Shown here one piece after another: positions 18,304 through 27,290 of a stretch of DNA of 64,000 nucleotides. Under the pieces are notes generated by a model. The model was not told where the DNA came from. It saw only the letters and a list, made by a program, of their open reading frames with translations, and did no database searches. Source of the DNA: Bacteroidota bacterium. GTDB taxonomy: Bacteria; Bacteroidota; Bacteroidia; Cytophagales; Cyclobacteriaceae. The first letter of the stretch is position 1. Every line of letters starts with the position of its first letter. The position numbers and the translations under genes are program-made. The stretch covers positions 1-64,000 of the forward strand of contig JAFDYU010000014.1 of the NCBI GenBank assembly GCA_018267285.1. The letters run 5' to 3'.

Positions 18304-18346
18304 GACAAATGACATACAAATATACGACATTTGTCTAGATATCAAA
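18304..18346 (-). promoter_or_regulatory. Promoter and putative operator of the RES-Xre module
   Basis: On the minus strand, TTTG at 18343-18346 and TATATTTG at 18317-18324, separated by 18 bases, fit the Bacteroidota promoter form. An inverted repeat GACAAATG/CATTTGTC (arms 18304-18311 and 18328-18335, 16-base spacer) is centred on the -7 box, as expected for an autoregulating antitoxin. The start codon at 18300 would lie on a very short leader. Confidence 0.6.
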
Positions 18347-18441
18347 GTAAATCAATAATAGTTTAAAGAGAATATATATAGCAGTAGTCGTTCTGGGCAG
18401 ATTGATGCCCAATTACATTTAACCCAGTTGTTGCAACGGGG

Positions 18442-19050
<609 letters not shown>

Positions 19051-19056
19051 TGGGTA

Positions 19057-19281
19057 TTACGGTTTAGATGCCTTTTTTAGGTCTAACCTTGTCCAGAAAA
19101 TTTCAATTACCAACAACACTACGCCAATCAGGGCACCGAATTTGAATAGCCCTATGTATTTAAAAATCTCAAACAAAAAATTGAGGTCATCGCGCATGGA
19201 TTCCATGTAAACGGTAAAGAAAAATATACCCAACTGATATATTCCAAAAATCGAAAAGAAAATAATCCTGCGCGCGTTCAT
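19057..19281 (-). CDS. Small membrane protein of unknown function
   Basis: About 74 residues starting MNARRIIFFSIFGIYQ; a start 60 bases upstream is possible but adds no hydrophobic structure. Two membrane helices are visible: RIIFFSIFGIYQLGIFFFTVY and FGALIGVVLLVIEIFW, separated by a polar loop, then a basic tail. It ends six bases before gmhA and follows the ABC exporter by 84 bases, so it is likely in the glycan operon. I do not recognise the family. Confidence 0.68.
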   Translation of the reverse strand: MNARRIIFFSIFGIYQLGIFFFTVYMESMRDDLNFLFEIFKYIGLFKFGALIGVVLLVIEIFWTRLDLKKASKP

Positions 19282-19365
19282 GAGGGTAATGTTAAAAGGT
19301 AAACATAGTTCTTTCCAATTTATACAAAATTGCAATTCCAATCAAAAACTTGCATCGAATTTCAT

Positions 19366-21195
19366 TCAGGCTGTTTTTTGAATATCCACCAATTTCTTAT
19401 ACAAACCATTGCCGTTGTTGAGTTCTTCATGAGTACCCCGTTCCACAATTTGGCCTTGTTGAATTACCAGGATTTCGTCCGCGTGCTGTATGGTGCTCAG
19501 TCGGTGGGCGATCACCAACGAAGTACGGTTTTCCATCAGTTTAAAAAGGGCCTCTTGTACCAACTTTTCCGATTCTGAATCAAGGGCCGAGGTTGCTTCA
19601 TCCAATATAAGTATGGGTGGATTCTTCAACACTGCACGGGCAATACTTAAACGCTGGCGTTGCCCACCAGAAAGTTTCGATCCGCGTTCGCCAATGTATG
19701 TTTGGTACCCGTGCTCGGTCTGCATAATAAAGTCGTGGGCGTTGGCGATTTTAGCTGCATGGATCACGGCCTCCTCACTTACCTGAGGATTGCCAAAAGC
19801 GATGTTATTAAAAATGGTATCGTTAAATAAAATAGATTCTTGAGTAACTACGCCCATGTGCTGACGCAGCGATTCAATTTCATAATCCGTCAATGATTTA
19901 CCGTCCAGGCACACTTCGCCTTCGGTTGGGTCGTAAAAACGCGGCACCAAATCGGCAAGTGTTGATTTACCTCCGCCCGAAGGGCCTACCAACGCAATTG
20001 TTTTTCCTTTTTCAATTTTGAAGTTGATATGTTTGAGTACCGGATCCAAATCGTAAGCAAAAGAAACATTTTTAAATTCGATGCTGTCTGCAAAGGTTTT
20101 TAATTCAGTTGCATTGGGTTTGTTTTGAATGGTAGGTCGGCTGTCGATCATCTCAAAAATCCTTTTTGCCGAAGCCGTGCCTTTTTGAAGCGAAGTGATT
20201 CCGTTTGAAAAGTTTTTGGCCGGCTGAATAATCATGGAGAATATGGCGAGGAAACCTAGAAAGACTTCCGGTTTCAAAGTTGAGTTGGAACTAAGCACCA
20301 TGTTGCCACCAAAGAAAATTATACCGGCCACAATCAACACGCCCAGTATTTCTGAAACAGGCGATGCCAGTTCATTTTTGTACGACATGGACTTGCTGAG
20401 CCTCCGGTAGTTTGCGCTTTCGCCTTCAATTTTGTTGATGATAAAATTTCGGGCGTTAAACGCTTTCACCACCCGCATACCGCTAAAAGTTTCGTCAAGG
20501 ATATTTACAATTCTGCCAAGAGACTCCTGGCTTTCCGCAGCTTGTTTCTTCAAACGTTTGATAATCTCTGCCAACACGCCACCCGTGAGCGGAAGCACAA
20601 GCAATGTAAATAAGGTGAGTTGGGGCGATATCTTGAACAATACAAAAAAATAAACGATGATGGTGATCGGTTCTTTCAGCACGGCTTTCAAACTGTTCAT
20701 CACCGCATTTTCAACTTCCATCACATCGTTGGTAAATCGTGAGATCAGGTCTCCTTTCCGTTCGTTATTAAAATACCCGATGTGCATGAGCGACACTTTT
20801 TTAAAAATATCCATTCGAATATTTTTTGTCAGGTCGACTCGTATCTTGGTCGCCATCACACGTTCGAGATACCGGAACAGATTAGCGAGAATCACACAGG
20901 CCACAATCAGACCGCAAACAAACAGTAGCGCATTGAGTGAGCCATGCTCTCGGATAATCAGAAGATAAAAATGATTGAAGGAGTCGATAATAAAATCGGT
21001 TGACAGGCTGAACGCAGGTAGGGGTGGAACGTTAACTTCTCCACGGCCTTGCTCGAACAAGGTGGTGAGCATCGGGATAACCAGCACAATGTTAAAAGCC
21101 CCAAAGACAATCCCTAAAATAGAATAAAGAAAGAAGAAGCCGAGTCTGCGGCCAATGGCATTTGCGTAGGAAAGTATTCGTAAAAAAATTTTCAT
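19366..21195 (-). CDS. MsbA-like ABC exporter, fused permease and ATPase
   Basis: About 609 residues from ATG (MKIFLRILSYANAIGRR), chosen because it begins two bases after the upstream stop. Six membrane helices occupy residues about 15-330, followed by an ABC ATPase: Walker A GPSGGGKST, Q-loop VVTQESILFND, signature LSGGQRQR, Walker B ILILDEATSALD and H-loop VIAHRLST. This is the half-transporter form that works as a homodimer, as MsbA does for lipid A-core. Between a Wzi-like barrel and gmhA, export of a lipid-linked glycan is likely. Confidence 0.92.
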   Translation of the reverse strand: MKIFLRILSYANAIGRRLGFFFLYSILGIVFGAFNIVLVIPMLTTLFEQGRGEVNVPPLPAFSLSTDFIIDSFNHFYLLIIREHGSLNALLFVCGLIVACVILANLFRYLERVMATKIRVDLTKNIRMDIFKKVSLMHIGYFNNERKGDLISRFTNDVMEVENAVMNSLKAVLKEPITIIVYFFVLFKISPQLTLFTLLVLPLTGGVLAEIIKRLKKQAAESQESLGRIVNILDETFSGMRVVKAFNARNFIINKIEGESANYRRLSKSMSYKNELASPVSEILGVLIVAGIIFFGGNMVLSSNSTLKPEVFLGFLAIFSMIIQPAKNFSNGITSLQKGTASAKRIFEMIDSRPTIQNKPNATELKTFADSIEFKNVSFAYDLDPVLKHINFKIEKGKTIALVGPSGGGKSTLADLVPRFYDPTEGEVCLDGKSLTDYEIESLRQHMGVVTQESILFNDTIFNNIAFGNPQVSEEAVIHAAKIANAHDFIMQTEHGYQTYIGERGSKLSGGQRQRLSIARAVLKNPPILILDEATSALDSESEKLVQEALFKLMENRTSLVIAHRLSTIQHADEILVIQQGQIVERGTHEELNNGNGLYKKLVDIQKTA

Positions 21196-21197
21196 TC

Positions 21198-22901
21198 TTA
21201 AAAATCGTAAGTCCGTTGCGGAATATTCCACCGCAAGGATAGTGAGGTAATCGTTGAGTTATTATTATACAAAAGCGAAACACTGCTGCTCTTGCGGACA
21301 ATAGTTTTAAAATCGACAAATAAATTATGCTTGAGCATAAATGAAGCGGTGCAATCCACAAATGCTATTGTGTTGCTTACGCCTTCGCCAATTTTGTGTC
21401 CGTAGTCTCCACCCGTACGCGTGGTGTTGTTTTTCAAAATATCGCTGCCCCAGTTTACACCCGTGGTATCCCGGCCTATTTTTGTATAAAAACTCTTCAC
21501 AATCAAATTCAATCGGGGCAAGGGCTGATAGCGAACAATGGCCACGCCCTCGATCAAATTAGCACCCAGCGGGTGAGCCAACGGCTGGTTGTAGTTGCTG
21601 TAGTTGCTGTATTGCGAATCGTGCGAATACGTGTAGGGCCTGATCACATTGGCTTCGAGTTGAATATCCAGGTTAGAGACGTTAAACGCATCGATATATT
21701 TTAAGCCTCCCTGGAACGCAAATTTATTTCCCCACCAGCCTTTGCGCGAAATAACTTCTTTCAGTACAAACTCATCTACCACTGCCTGTCCATACAACGA
21801 AATCCGTTTGGCGGCATTCCATTTAAAATCTATACCGAGCAACACATTGTCCGGGCTTCCGCCTTGTTGCTCAATGGCGCGATAGAAAATAACCGGGTTA
21901 AGGTAATTCAACTGGAACGCATTTCGGTTGATGGTATCTTGCGGGGCAAACACAATCGATTCAAACACACCCAGATTGAATTTCTTTCCGATGTTGATGC
22001 TGGCATGATGAAACGCCATGTATTTAACCGGGTAATTTTTATTGGCGGTTGAACCGGTAGGCGTACCCATTGGATCTGCCGTGAGGCGGTTGAGCTGAAC
22101 AAGATAGTTGATCTTCCAAACCTTCAGATTGGTGCGAAAAAAAAGATTGGGCGGGGAATAATCCGAAAAAATCAACGAACGAAATCCGTTCCCGATAAAT
22201 GTGCGGTCGTTGCCAAACTGCATATAAATATGCTTGCTCACGTTAAAATCAATATAGCCACGAGCCAGAAAAAAATCAACCCCGTTTTTGTTAAAGGATT
22301 TCCAAAAACCCTGATGCGGTACTACATCTGTATTGTTGAGCAACATTGCATCGCGTACATACGCGGGGAGCAAAGCCTGGTTATCGGTTAAGAAAGTATA
22401 GAAACCAATCTTTTTATCAATCATTCCGCGCATCTCAATACCACGGGTGTTCGCATACAAGGTTTGGTTTAATCGGCTGTCTTTTCCAACCCCAAGGTAC
22501 AGCACGGGGTTTACGTGAAGATCGAAAGCGGGTTCATCAACATAACCCAGGTCTGATTTTTTTTTGTACATGCCCCAAACAGGCTTGGCCGCAGTGTTGG
22601 TTTGTGCGTGGCTCCACTCCCAGTTATCGTTCTCCAAAAAATCGTAATTGAATCGGTCGGCAGCCGAAGTAAAAACGCGGTCATTTTTTTCGAGCGAATC
22701 GATCATGGCCACAATGTCTTTTCTTTTGAAGGGCCTTACGGAAGTGAAAACTTCTGGCGAAATTCTCCCGGCTTTGATTTCGTAACGAGTAATCCAATGA
22801 TAATAGTCTTCATTGAGTGTGGCATTAGTACTTTGAGCATGAGAACTGTAGAAGCTCAAAATAAAAGCTGAAGAGGCAGTTATTTTCAGGATATTTTTCA
22901 T
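21198..22901 (-). CDS. Wzi/RemB-like outer-membrane beta-barrel protein
   Basis: A 567-residue protein with a signal peptide (SSAFILSFYSSHAQ) and an antiparallel beta pattern with aromatic girdles throughout, ending in an aromatic residue (RTYDF), as outer-membrane barrels do. The N-terminal helical part and the segments around FFLARGYIDFNVSKHIYMQFGNDRTFIGNG resemble the Wzi capsule-assembly and RemB-type gliding protein group. The match is by overall layout, so the name is tentative. It heads the operon with an ABC exporter and gmhA, which supports surface polysaccharide attachment. Confidence 0.75.
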   Translation of the reverse strand: MKNILKITASSAFILSFYSSHAQSTNATLNEDYYHWITRYEIKAGRISPEVFTSVRPFKRKDIVAMIDSLEKNDRVFTSAADRFNYDFLENDNWEWSHAQTNTAAKPVWGMYKKKSDLGYVDEPAFDLHVNPVLYLGVGKDSRLNQTLYANTRGIEMRGMIDKKIGFYTFLTDNQALLPAYVRDAMLLNNTDVVPHQGFWKSFNKNGVDFFLARGYIDFNVSKHIYMQFGNDRTFIGNGFRSLIFSDYSPPNLFFRTNLKVWKINYLVQLNRLTADPMGTPTGSTANKNYPVKYMAFHHASINIGKKFNLGVFESIVFAPQDTINRNAFQLNYLNPVIFYRAIEQQGGSPDNVLLGIDFKWNAAKRISLYGQAVVDEFVLKEVISRKGWWGNKFAFQGGLKYIDAFNVSNLDIQLEANVIRPYTYSHDSQYSNYSNYNQPLAHPLGANLIEGVAIVRYQPLPRLNLIVKSFYTKIGRDTTGVNWGSDILKNNTTRTGGDYGHKIGEGVSNTIAFVDCTASFMLKHNLFVDFKTIVRKSSSVSLLYNNNSTITSLSLRWNIPQRTYDF

Positions 22902-22905
22902 CGCT

Positions 22906-22925
22906 AAAGGCCAAAATTGGCCTTT
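22906..22925. repeat. Hairpin in the leader immediately before the Wzi-like start codon
   Basis: A 9-bp perfect inverted repeat AAAGGCCAA/TTGGCCTTT with a 2-base centre lies four bases upstream of the Wzi-like ATG. On that gene's mRNA it would fold next to the start codon. It could be a translational control element or a chance palindrome. Confidence 0.5.
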
Positions 22926-22970
22926 TTATTTGATTTTGCCTTGTTTTTAAAAAATTGAGTTTTCAAGCGA

Positions 22971-23000
22971 TTGCATATCTGCCCGGTTTGCCTATTTTTG
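22971..23000 (+). promoter_or_regulatory. Promoter of the L31 gene
   Basis: TTG at 22971-22973, a 19-base spacer and TATTTTTG at 22993-23000 match the Bacteroidota consensus exactly. The ATG at 23021 follows after a 20-base leader. Confidence 0.75.
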
Positions 23001-23020
23001 CAGTCCTTTTTACAGAAAAT

Positions 23021-23269
23021 ATGAAGAAGAACATCCATCCTAACTATCAAGAAGTGGTTTTTTGGGACACGTCAAGCGATTTTAAGTTTTTGAGCTGCTC
23101 GACCAATGTGCCTAAAGAAAAAATTAAATGGACTGACGGCAAAGAATACCCGGTGATTAAAGTGGAGGTTAGCTCTGCATCGCACCCGTTCTTTACCGGC
23201 AAGAAAATGTTTGTCGATACCGCAGGCCGTGTGGAGAAATTCCAAAAGAAGTACGGCAAGAAACAATAA
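23021..23269 (+). CDS. rpmE2: 50S ribosomal protein L31, type B
   Basis: 82 residues starting [17 protein letters not shown]; an in-frame start at 22955 lies upstream of the promoter and is rejected. The pattern HPNYQ, SCSTNV and [28 protein letters not shown] is that of type B L31. It has no CxxC zinc pair, so it is the zinc-independent form; no zinc-type L31 is in this window. A perfect stem terminator follows. Confidence 0.96.
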   Translation: MKKNIHPNYQEVVFWDTSSDFKFLSCSTNVPKEKIKWTDGKEYPVIKVEVSSASHPFFTGKKMFVDTAGRVEKFQKKYGKKQ

Positions 23270-23291
23270 TTGCTATTTGCGTTTTTAGAGA

Positions 23292-23329
23292 AATCCCGCC
23301 CCGAAATTTCGGGGCGGGATTCTTTTTTT
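23292..23329 (+). terminator. Rho-independent terminator after rpmE2
   Basis: A perfect 30-base palindrome (23292-23321) with a core of CCCGCCCCGAAA/TTTCGGGGCGGG is followed by a run of seven T (23323-23329). It lies 22 bases after the rpmE2 stop. Confidence 0.92.
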
Positions 23330-23353
23330 AGCGTTGTCCTACATATTTTGAAT

Positions 23354-23361
23354 TATATTTG
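23354..23361 (+). promoter_or_regulatory. -7 box of the PIN toxin-antitoxin operon
   Basis: TATATTTG matches TAnnTTTG, with a TTG 17 bases upstream. Transcription would begin close to the first ATG (23365), so the next in-frame ATG at 23374 may be the true start of the antitoxin. Confidence 0.5.
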
Positions 23362-23364
23362 AAT

Positions 23365-23610
23365 ATGAAAACAATGACCATTGAATTTGAGGAACCAAGC
23401 TTTGAGTTGTGGAGAAATTTACCTGCGTCATGTCAACAAATGCTCACGTCTAAAGCACTTGAATCAATTTTAAAAGGTGAGCCTTATCCTACAGGACCCG
23501 ATCAACTATACTTAGCTATTGAATTAGCGGAAGCAGGCGTAAATGCAGAAACTATCAGTAAACTTACCCGCCTAGACTTTGAAATATTTTCGGAGTTTAT
23601 GCCTGAGTAA
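23365..23610 (+). CDS. Putative antitoxin of the PIN toxin
   Basis: 81 residues from ATG 23365 (MKTMTIEFEEPSFELW). ATG 23374, giving 78 residues, fits the -7 box better. The protein is acidic, helical and lacks a recognised DNA-binding motif. It precedes a PIN-domain gene by eight bases, the order expected for VapB-VapC-like modules. It is not a known VapB family as far as I can see. The antitoxin role is inferred from position only. Confidence 0.62.
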   Translation: MKTMTIEFEEPSFELWRNLPASCQQMLTSKALESILKGEPYPTGPDQLYLAIELAEAGVNAETISKLTRLDFEIFSEFMPE

Positions 23611-23618
23611 GTTATACC

Positions 23619-24050
23619 ATGTATTTTATTTTTGATACCAATACACTTATCAGCGCCATTCTGAAACCTCTTGGCACACCTAATCTGGCCTTGAGTATTG
23701 CCAGGCAAAAAGGAAAATTGGTTTTTTGTAAAGAAACAAAAGATGAATTGATACGAGTAGTTAGCCGAAATAAGTTCGAAAAATATTTAGCATTTGATTT
23801 AAGGATTGAAATAGCTTTATCAATAATTGAAGGAGCCGAGATGAGGAAAATTGATTCATCGCCAAAAATCGAATGCCGTGACCCAAAAGATGAAATATTT
23901 CTCAGACTGGCTCTTCGTGGAGACATCGATTGCATTATCAGTGGAGATATTCACCTGAAAGAGATTGATCCATTTTACAATATCCCCATCCTACCACCGT
24001 CAAAATTTATTGATTGGATTCGAAGAATTAATATTAATGTAAATAAGTGA
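23619..24050 (+). CDS. PIN-domain toxin, COG1569-like
   Basis: A 143-residue PIN-domain protein. The acidic active site is visible: Asp6 in FIFDTNTL, Glu near 42 in CKETKDEL, and two late Asp residues in DPKDEIFL and IDCIISGD. These residues bind metal for RNA cleavage in VapC-like toxins. The start is the ATG at 23619. Its last codons overlap the GTG start of the following GlmU-like gene, so the toxin and a biosynthetic gene may be translationally coupled. Confidence 0.88.
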   Translation: MYFIFDTNTLISAILKPLGTPNLALSIARQKGKLVFCKETKDELIRVVSRNKFEKYLAFDLRIEIALSIIEGAEMRKIDSSPKIECRDPKDEIFLRLALRGDIDCIISGDIHLKEIDPFYNIPILPPSKFIDWIRRININVNK

Positions 24051-25210
24051 ACGTAATCTTATTCGATACTCCCCCCACTCGGGCCAACTTACTGCCGCTA
24101 ACCTATACGCGGCCGGTAGCGCAACTACGTGTAGGCATTTTAACGATCACTGAAAAGTGGCAAAATTATTTTCAGACACTGCCTTCCTTTTCAACTGAAA
24201 AATATCTTGCGCAAAAATTTCCGAAAAAAATAACCGCAGATAACCTGTGGTTGAACGGTGCAGTCTGCCCGGACGAGGCCTTGGCAGAAGCGATAAAGAA
24301 ATTAAAACACGGAGATGCGCTCAGTAAAAACTCCGTAATTCTGGCCGCACGTACTTCCTCAAGCGAACTGCCTGAAAAGTTTGAAGGCAACACGATTGAA
24401 TACCAAAATGAACCGGTTATCATCGACCAGTTGTGGAAAATATATCAGCATAATGGAAGCCAGATCCGTTCCGATTTTAAATTAATTACTTCCACAAAAA
24501 AATCGGCCGCCATTAAAGACCCACACACCCGCGTTTACAACGAAGGAAATATTTTTTTAGAGGAAGGCGCTGTACTTCACGCTGCAATTCTAAATGCGGA
24601 AAACGGGCCGATTTACCTCGGCAAAAATTCGCAGGTGCAGGAAGGCGCCATTATACGCGGGCCGTTTTCGCTTGGCGAAGAATCGGTAGTGAACATGGGC
24701 GGTAAAATGCGAGCCGACACCACCATAGGGCCTTTTTGCAAAATCGGTGGCGAAGTGAGCAACTCGGTGTTGTTTGGTTACAGCAACAAAGCGCACGAGG
24801 GTTTTTTGGGCAACTCGGTGTTGGGCGAATGGTGCAACCTCGGAGCCGACACCAATACTTCCAACCTCAAAAACAATTACGACAATGTAAAGCTGTGGAA
24901 TTACGACAAAAAAAGTTTTGTAGATGTGGGGCTCTCGTTTTGCGGACTGATTATGGGCGACCACAGCAAAAGTGGAATTAATACCATGTTCAACACCGGC
25001 ACAGTAGTAGGCGTGAGTTCCAATATTTTTGGAGCCGGCTATCCTCGCAATTATATTTCCTCATTTCAATGGGGCGGAGCTGCGGGATTTACCGAATACA
25101 AATTTGAAAAAGCCATGGAGACAGCCGAGCGTGTGATGGCACGCAGGAACATGAAACTTGATGAAACAGAGAAATCGATTTTGAAAAATGTTTTTGAAAA
25201 AGACAAATGA
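24047..25210 (+). CDS. GlmU-family nucleotidyltransferase/acetyltransferase, Bacteroidota type
   Basis: A 387-residue protein from GTG 24047, whose bases overlap the PIN stop codon. The start reads MNVILFDTPPTRANLLPLTYTRPVAQLRVGIL, the signature of the alternative GlmU family found in Bacteroidota. The N-terminal domain would use UTP and the C-terminal half forms a left-handed beta helix of hexapeptide repeats (for example VQEGAIIRGPFSLGEESVV, GNSVLGEWCNLGADT). The family is thought to make UDP-GlcNAc for peptidoglycan and LPS. No canonical GlmU lies in this window. Confidence 0.88.
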   Translation: MNVILFDTPPTRANLLPLTYTRPVAQLRVGILTITEKWQNYFQTLPSFSTEKYLAQKFPKKITADNLWLNGAVCPDEALAEAIKKLKHGDALSKNSVILAARTSSSELPEKFEGNTIEYQNEPVIIDQLWKIYQHNGSQIRSDFKLITSTKKSAAIKDPHTRVYNEGNIFLEEGAVLHAAILNAENGPIYLGKNSQVQEGAIIRGPFSLGEESVVNMGGKMRADTTIGPFCKIGGEVSNSVLFGYSNKAHEGFLGNSVLGEWCNLGADTNTSNLKNNYDNVKLWNYDKKSFVDVGLSFCGLIMGDHSKSGINTMFNTGTVVGVSSNIFGAGYPRNYISSFQWGGAAGFTEYKFEKAMETAERVMARRNMKLDETEKSILKNVFEKDK

Positions 25211-25252
25211 ATTATCCTTTCTTTGGTTAATGCCTTGTAGCTTGCATTCAAA

Positions 25253-26377
25253 ATGACCTTCTCCTCCATTCCAGGCCTCGAAGAAATAAAAAGCAAACTC
25301 ACTGCTACGGTACAGTCGAATCACATTGCACACGCATTGTTATTTGCAGGAAGACCAGGCGCGTTAAATTTGCCGATGGCGTTGGCTTTTGCCCAGTATC
25401 TGCATTGCCAAAATAAAAATGGAGTCGATGCTTGTGGCACCTGTGCCGCTTGCAGCAAAAGCCTGAAATACATCCACCCCGATACGCATTTTGTTTTTCC
25501 GCTCAGCAACATCAAAAACGATAAAGACGAAGAGCGTTTTCGATCCGATATTTTAAAACAATGGCGAAGTTATTTACTCGAACAACCTTTTGGCAACCTC
25601 GGCAACTGGGTTGAATTTTATGGTGGCGAAGACAAGCAAGCCCTTATCTCGCGCGAAGAGAGCCGTGGAATTGTACGGACTCTTTCACTTAAACCGTTTG
25701 AAAGTCCAAACAAAGTAATGATCATCTGGTTGCCCGAACTGATGCACCCTTCTGCTGCTAACGGGATTTTAAAAATTTTGGAAGAACCACCACCACAAAC
25801 TTTTTTCCTGATGGTGACCAACGCTGCCGAACAATTATTGCCTACTATTATCTCGCGAACGCAAGCGGTGAATGTCCCCCTACTCAGCGATGTTGAAGTT
25901 GAAAGTTATCTAAAAAAAAATCATTCAGTCGAAAAAACAAGGTTGGAAGAAATTGTACAAATGGCCGAAGGCGATTTGAACCAGGCTCTTGAGTTGATCG
26001 GCAGCGAAGAAGATCATCATCAGGAAAAATTTAAGGACTGGATGCGCGTATGCTACGAAAACAATTATATAAAACTAATTGGCCTTGCCGATGAATTTCA
26101 TGAAATGGACAAGCTGGCTCAACGCAATCTTTTGCATTATGCCCTCGGCATGATACGCGAAGTGTTATTGCAGATTTCCAATGTAAAAGGGATCAGCAGG
26201 GCTACATCGGCAGAAGGAAAATTTATTGGCGACTTCAGTAAACATATGGCATTGCCAAAAATTGAAAGCTTCAATCGTTTGATTAATGAAGCAGTTTATC
26301 ACCTGGAGCGCAACGGCAGTGCCAAAATGATTTTTATGGATTTATCGCTTCATCTGGCCAAATCCATCAAATCGTAA
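25253..26377 (+). CDS. holB: DNA polymerase III delta prime subunit
   Basis: A 374-residue clamp-loader subunit. The N-terminal domain has GRPGALN where functional Walker A motifs have GK-T/S, as usual for non-hydrolysing delta prime. A zinc module follows (Cys52, Cys61, Cys64, Cys67 in CGTCAAC), then ANGILKILEEPPPQTFFLM and SRTQAV, the latter with Thr in place of the common SRC Cys. It ends in a helical collar domain. It is part of the DnaX complex loading the sliding clamp. Confidence 0.93.
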   Translation: MTFSSIPGLEEIKSKLTATVQSNHIAHALLFAGRPGALNLPMALAFAQYLHCQNKNGVDACGTCAACSKSLKYIHPDTHFVFPLSNIKNDKDEERFRSDILKQWRSYLLEQPFGNLGNWVEFYGGEDKQALISREESRGIVRTLSLKPFESPNKVMIIWLPELMHPSAANGILKILEEPPPQTFFLMVTNAAEQLLPTIISRTQAVNVPLLSDVEVESYLKKNHSVEKTRLEEIVQMAEGDLNQALELIGSEEDHHQEKFKDWMRVCYENNYIKLIGLADEFHEMDKLAQRNLLHYALGMIREVLLQISNVKGISRATSAEGKFIGDFSKHMALPKIESFNRLINEAVYHLERNGSAKMIFMDLSLHLAKSIKS

Positions 26378-26408
26378 TTCATTACTTTTGTTGTTTACCA
26401 TTTAAAAT

Positions 26409-27290
26409 ATGAAGAGAATTTTAGTAGTGGCGATTTTGTTCGTAACCCTGAACAACACAAGTACAGCACAGAAAAAAGATTTTGTCATCACCATAAAAAC
26501 TGCGTATGGCGACATCGTTGCCGTTCTATACGATGAAACGCCCAAGCATAAAGCAAATTTTATCAAGCTGGCAAATGCACATTTTTATGACAGCACACTC
26601 TTTCACCGGGTGATTACAGGGTTTATGATTCAGGGCGGAGACCCCAATTCGAAGAAAGCCAAAAAAGGAGAAGGTTTAGGCAGCGGTGGCCCCGGCTATA
26701 CGATCGAAGCCGAATTCAATCCAAAACTCTTTCACAAAAAAGGAGCCATTGCAGCTGCCAGGATGAGTGATCAGCAAAATCCGACAAAAGCATCGAACGG
26801 TAGCCAGTTTTATATTGTTCAAGGAAAAGTAACTCAACCCGATGAATTGGATGGTTTAAAAATAGACCGGCAAAAAACGAATACGGCCATGAAAGCTTTT
26901 CTGTATAAACCTGAATACAAGTTGTACGAAGACACGCTTCAACGGCTGCGCGCCAACAGAAATGTAGCCGCTTTCAACAAAAAGCTTATCGAGCTTGCGC
27001 CTCTTATCGAAAAAGAAACAGGGATAAATATTTTAAAAAATATTTCGCCTGAAAAAATTGAAGCCTATTCAACCGATGGAGGCGCACCGTTTCTAGATGA
27101 TAATTATACTGTTTTTGGCCAAGTGATAAAAGGATTTGAGGTGATTGACAAAATAGCGATGGTGAAACGCGATGGCGCCAATCGGCCCACAGAAGATGTG
27201 CGTATGTTTGTAACCGCAAAAGAAATGAGCCGGAAAAAAATTTCTAAAAAATTCGACTATCAATTTCCACAATCGGAATCAAAGAAATGA
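26409..27290 (+). CDS. Cyclophilin-type peptidyl-prolyl isomerase, exported
   Basis: A 293-residue protein with a signal peptide (ILVVAILFVTLNNTSTAQ). The cyclophilin core is split: HKANFIKLANAHFYDSTLFHRVITGFMIQGGDPNS and SNGSQFYIVQGKV in the first half, DDNYTVFGQVIKGFEVIDKI near the end, with a helical insertion of about 60 residues between. Conserved Arg, Phe and Gln of the active site are present. It probably folds periplasmic proteins. Its stop overlaps the next start (ATGA). Confidence 0.9.
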   Translation: MKRILVVAILFVTLNNTSTAQKKDFVITIKTAYGDIVAVLYDETPKHKANFIKLANAHFYDSTLFHRVITGFMIQGGDPNSKKAKKGEGLGSGGPGYTIEAEFNPKLFHKKGAIAAARMSDQQNPTKASNGSQFYIVQGKVTQPDELDGLKIDRQKTNTAMKAFLYKPEYKLYEDTLQRLRANRNVAAFNKKLIELAPLIEKETGINILKNISPEKIEAYSTDGGAPFLDDNYTVFGQVIKGFEVIDKIAMVKRDGANRPTEDVRMFVTAKEMSRKKISKKFDYQFPQSESKK

